This document shows positions 51,707-54,047 of a DNA stretch of 54,047 bases, piece by piece (the first letter of the stretch is position 1; every line of letters starts with the position of its first letter). A program made the position numbers and the translations under genes. The stretch lies in the NCBI GenBank assembly GCA_045600025.1, contig JAZRXC010000008.1, forward strand, positions 1 to 54,047, given 5' to 3'. The DNA is from UBA3774 sp045600025 (lineage in GTDB: Bacteria; Bacillota; Clostridia; Lachnospirales; Lachnospiraceae). The notes under the pieces are model-generated. The model saw only the letters and a list, made by a program, of their open reading frames with translations. It was not told the origin of the DNA and ran no database searches.

Positions 51707-52132
51707 TTAGTCCTCAACCACGATACCCATGCTGCGGGCAGTTCCGCAAATCATGCTGGTAGCGGTTTCAATATTAGCGGCATTAAGATCAGCCATCTTA
51801 ATCTCAGCGATCTTCTTGCACTCTTCTCTCTTGATAGTAGCAACCTTTGTCTTGTTAGGAACAGCTGATGCCTTAGCAATCTTGGCTGCCTTCTTGAGAA
51901 GGATGGGAGCAGGCGGAGTCTTAGTAATGAAGCTAAAGCTCTTGTCTGCATAAACAGTAATAACTACGGGGATTTTTACGTCTCCCTGATCAGCGGTTCT
52001 TGCGTTAAACTGTTTTGTGAATTCAACGATGTTAACGCCCCACTGTCCAAGGGCAGGTCCTACAGGCGGAGCAGGTGTTGCCTTGCCGGCCGGGATCTGT
52101 AATTTGATGTAACCTGAAATTTTCTTTGCCAT
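51707..52132 (-). CDS. rplK: 50S ribosomal protein L11
   Basis: 141 residues, standard length, with IPAGKATPAPPVGPALGQWG and the C-terminal RNA-binding domain ending SMICGTARSMGI. AAAGGAGGAAG precedes ATG. Confidence 0.97.
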   Translation of the reverse strand: MAKKISGYIKLQIPAGKATPAPPVGPALGQWGVNIVEFTKQFNARTADQGDVKIPVVITVYADKSFSFITKTPPAPILLKKAAKIAKASAVPNKTKVATIKREECKKIAEIKMADLNAANIETATSMICGTARSMGIVVED

Positions 52133-52205
52133 TGTGGCTTCCTCCTTTTTTCTCGCTCAAAAGAGCGGATGTGGTATGGCGAGGCGGGGTGCCTCTTCCA
52201 CTTAT

Positions 52206-52225
52206 ATAAAATCCCGAAGGATCTT
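52206..52225 (-). terminator. Mini-hairpin between nusG and rplK
   Basis: GATCCTTCGGGAT with a UUCG loop and TTTTAT after it overlaps the nusG stop. It is weak; partial termination or pausing is likely, given that rplK shares the operon. Confidence 0.4.
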
Positions 52226-52739
52226 ACATTCTTCTGATTGAACCGAATTCGAGCTCTACGGGAGTCTCACGTCCGAACATATCAACAGAAAGCGTAAGCG
52301 TCTGCTTGCTCTCGTTGATGGCCTTAATGGTACCAACGGTACCTTCCCATACACCACTTACTACAAGAACAGAATCGCCGACACCGAAGTCAAGTTTGAT
52401 ATCGGTATTGCCGATGCCCATGCGAGCGACTTCTTCTTCTGAAAGCGGAGTAGGCTTGCCGTCCAGACTGAGGAATCCGGTAACGCCGCGCAGATTGCGT
52501 ACTATGTACCAGGTATCTTCATTCATAACCATCTTGACAAGTACGTATGTTGAGAACATTTTTTTCTGAGTGGCTTTGCGCACACCATTCTTAATCTCAA
52601 CAACATCCTGCATAGGAATGGCTACTTCCTGAATAACATCCTCAAGGCCACGGTTTTTGATAGTCTGTTCAAGATTATCCTTTACCTTGTCCTCATAGTT
52701 GGTAATAGTATGAATTATGTACCACTGAGCATCTGCCAT
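52224..52739 (-). CDS. nusG: Transcription elongation factor NusG
   Basis: 171 residues: an NGN domain (QWYIIHTITNYEDKVKDNLE, YVLVKMVMNEDTWYIVRN) and a KOW domain (FGVGDSVLVVSGVWEGTVGT). It couples RNA polymerase with Rho and the ribosome. It is 11 nt after secE. Confidence 0.97.
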   Translation of the reverse strand: MADAQWYIIHTITNYEDKVKDNLEQTIKNRGLEDVIQEVAIPMQDVVEIKNGVRKATQKKMFSTYVLVKMVMNEDTWYIVRNLRGVTGFLSLDGKPTPLSEEEVARMGIGNTDIKLDFGVGDSVLVVSGVWEGTVGTIKAINESKQTLTLSVDMFGRETPVELEFGSIRRM

Positions 52740-52750
52740 ATAACGCTCCC

Positions 52751-52921
52751 TTACAGAATAAGACCGAACACGGTCTGTGTAAGAACATCAATAAGTGCAA
52801 TGATAAGACCGAGCACGATTGAGCATGCCACTACAGCGAGTGACTGACGCAGTACTCTCTTCTTATCGGGCCAAATGACCTTCTTGAATTCTGATTTAAG
52901 ATTCTTGAACTTTTCTCCCAT
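52751..52921 (-). CDS. secE: Preprotein translocase subunit SecE
   Basis: 56 residues read directly from the minus strand. An amphipathic helix with the SecE signature LKSEFKKVIWPDKK is followed by one membrane segment (about 26-48). It is the short single-span form typical of Firmicutes, in the conserved rpmG-secE-nusG order. Confidence 0.95.
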   Translation of the reverse strand: MGEKFKNLKSEFKKVIWPDKKRVLRQSLAVVACSIVLGLIIALIDVLTQTVFGLIL

Positions 52922-52933
52922 AATAACCGCCTG

Positions 52934-53083
52934 TTATTTTGTCTCCTTGTGGAGAGTGTGAGCCTTGCAGAAAGGACAATACTTCTTGGTTTCCATTCTG
53001 TCGGGATGGTTCTTCTTTTCTTTGGTAAGGTTGTAATTTCTCTGCTTGCACTCTGTGCATGCGAGGGTAATTTTTGTACGCAT
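52934..53083 (-). CDS. rpmG: 50S ribosomal protein L33
   Basis: 49 residues read directly from the minus strand. It starts MRTKITLACTECKQRNYNL and ends YCPFCKAHTLHKETK. The two CxxC pairs show this is the zinc-binding form. GCGGAGGATAAAGTT precedes ATG. Confidence 0.95.
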   Translation of the reverse strand: MRTKITLACTECKQRNYNLTKEKKNHPDRMETKKYCPFCKAHTLHKETK

Positions 53084-53168
53084 AACTTTATCCTCCGCGC
53101 AAAATTAACTGCCGTTAAAAATATCTTTTGAGTCACAAAAAAAAGACCCGATTTGATACGGTTTGATA

Positions 53169-53197
53169 ATAATAACATAACGAACTTTTTACGTCAA
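53169..53197 (-). promoter_or_regulatory. Sigma-A promoter of rpmG-secE-nusG-rplK-rplA
   Basis: TTGACG (53192-53197), a 17-nt spacer and TATTAT (53169-53174). The leader is about 80 nt and shows no clear structure. Confidence 0.8.
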
Positions 53198-53236
53198 CTG
53201 TTTTTTGCGGCAAATATATCAATTTTTTCAAAAGAA

Positions 53237-53947
53237 TTACGAGTCTCTTCCTATGCAAACCGTGCAGGCATATACCTGCTTCGCACCTGCTATCATAAGT
53301 GCTCTCGTACAGGCAGAGAGTGTGCTCCCCGTCGTATAAATATCATCAACAATTAATATCGGACCTATCCCTTTCAAATCTCGCAGGACCTGCATACTGT
53401 CAAGTATATTCATAGCCCGTTCCTGGGCTCCCAGTGTCTTTTGTGCCTCAGTCTTTTTTGTTCTTATCAGTATATCATCGCGCACTGGGACAGACAGCGC
53501 CTTTCCTATACGCGTGGCAATCTCCATTGCCTGGTTATATCCTCGACTTCTCTGCTTAGACTTATGCACCGGAACCGGAAGAATAAGCGAAAAATTCATT
53601 GCCTTTAATCTTTCACCATAACGGCTGATTATTTCATCCGCGTAGAACTCGGCATACTCCTTACGACCGTGATACTTGAACATAACCATAGATTCCTGCG
53701 CCGCGTCATCATAGTTCATAAGTGCAATGTTACTGACAAAAGGTTTATCATTTTGTGTACAGTCATAACACAAACCGGTTCGCTCGTCTCCGATTTCTTT
53801 ACCGCATTTTTTGCAGACAGGATATTTTACATAAGAAAAGAGTTCGGCGTGTCCCTTACATATCGGTGCGTGAAACGGCTTTGTGGGTTCATGGCAATAA
53901 GGACAGCGACGGGGAAATATGTAATCTAAAATTCTGATCTTTTCCAT
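53237..53947 (-). CDS. comF: ComF family protein (phosphoribosyltransferase-like)
   Basis: 236 residues. An N-terminal zinc-ribbon pair (CPYCHEP; CKKCGKEI and CYDCTQ) is followed by a PRT-like domain with LPVPVHKSKQRSRGYNQAM and the PRPP loop ILIVDDIYTTGSTL. ComF proteins take part in DNA uptake or recombination of incoming DNA. The start overlaps the end of the upstream gene by 22 nt. Confidence 0.92.
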   Translation of the reverse strand: MEKIRILDYIFPRRCPYCHEPTKPFHAPICKGHAELFSYVKYPVCKKCGKEIGDERTGLCYDCTQNDKPFVSNIALMNYDDAAQESMVMFKYHGRKEYAEFYADEIISRYGERLKAMNFSLILPVPVHKSKQRSRGYNQAMEIATRIGKALSVPVRDDILIRTKKTEAQKTLGAQERAMNILDSMQVLRDLKGIGPILIVDDIYTTGSTLSACTRALMIAGAKQVYACTVCIGRDS

Positions 53948-54047
53948 TCCGAAATTTCTCTGATACGGTCATCCAGTCCCGAATATCGCATTTGCTCCTC
54001 ATTATTATCAACCATCGCCGTAAATGTATCCGGCAGGCCGACTATGC
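53926..54047 (-). CDS. C-terminus of RecD2-like helicase, partial
   Basis: Only the last 40 codons are inside the window; they read VGLPDTFTAMVDNN, then QMRYSGLDDRIREI and a TAG stop at 53926-53928. The ending RYSGL-DRI resembles the C-terminus of ATP-dependent RecD-like (RecD2) helicases, often found beside comF. The identification rests on this short stretch and position. Confidence 0.5.
   Translation of the reverse strand, partial: IVGLPDTFTAMVDNNEEQMRYSGLDDRIREISEWKRSEF

Noticed and set aside
1..54047. CRISPR arrays, insertion sequences, prophage genes, rRNA
   Set aside because: No spaced repeat array, transposase, integrase, phage structural gene or rRNA sequence was recognised on either strand.

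Overview
The window looks like chromosomal DNA of an anaerobic, amino-acid-fermenting member of the Clostridia (Lachnospiraceae or a related Eubacteriales family). The evidence is: low-to-mid GC by eye; strong AGGAGG-type ribosome binding sites; a DUF4364 gene and a DUF6145-like gene; ferredoxin-dependent 2-oxoacid oxidoreductase; tungsten-type aldehyde ferredoxin oxidoreductase; and PQTG-type cell-wall sorting. I see no tRNA, rRNA, insertion sequence, prophage or CRISPR array. Almost every gene lies on the minus strand. No gene-free stretch exceeds 300 bases; the larger gaps hold promoters, leaders and terminators, described below.

Layout. 1-3778: two tandem paralogous surface proteins with duplicated promoter, leader and signal peptide, one carrying a Hint (intein-like) insert and the other a choloylglycine-hydrolase-like insert. 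3875-11797: housekeeping genes (HlyC/CorC transporter, Lit-like membrane protein, dus, birA, tadA, trpS, rho). 11975-15862: DUF4364 regulator, rpsF-ssb-rpsR, a phosphoribosyltransferase and rpoD with an enlarged charged insert. 15925-28827: a large branched-chain 2-oxoacid oxidation operon. 28856-40635: class B sortase, pyridoxal kinase, engB, lon, clpX, clpP, tig, lepB, cdaR, cdaA and two membrane proteins. 40731-42163: a PLP deaminase/desulfhydrase divergent from a small XRE regulator. 42222-49736: a structured-RNA-led FecBCD-type transporter, a double molybdopterin-fold lipoprotein, aldehyde ferredoxin oxidoreductase, ferredoxin and Fe-alcohol dehydrogenase. 49752-53197: the rpmG-secE-nusG-rplK-rplA-rplJ-rplL ribosomal block. 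53237-54047: comF and the tail of recD2.

The most interesting region is 15925-28827. A sigma-A promoter (28799-28827) drives a 34-codon leader ORF in which half the residues are Ile, Val or Leu. A terminator follows, and its 3' arm (10 nt) is repeated exactly inside the leader ORF, so the 5' arm can pair with either copy. That is the geometry of an attenuator. Downstream come two XRE-cupin-acyl-CoA-synthetase triple fusions, a MinD/ParA-like ATPase, ferredoxin and the alpha, beta and gamma subunits of a 2-oxoacid:ferredoxin oxidoreductase. They are followed by an isopropylmalate-synthase-like protein that has lost its catalytic residues but keeps the leucine-sensing domain, a TIM-barrel-acyl-CoA-synthetase fusion, and leucine dehydrogenase. 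Together these fit deamination of branched-chain amino acids, oxidation of the keto acid to acyl-CoA with reduced ferredoxin, and acyl-CoA/acid interconversion, with several built-in sensor modules. That interpretation is inference.

A second point of interest is 45716-49736: a promoter, a ~96-nt structured RNA and a hairpin that hides the ribosome binding site precede a metal-type ABC transporter whose gene neighbourhood leads to a tungsto/molybdo-pterin enzyme. A Moco/Tuco-type riboswitch is a reasonable candidate, not proven here.
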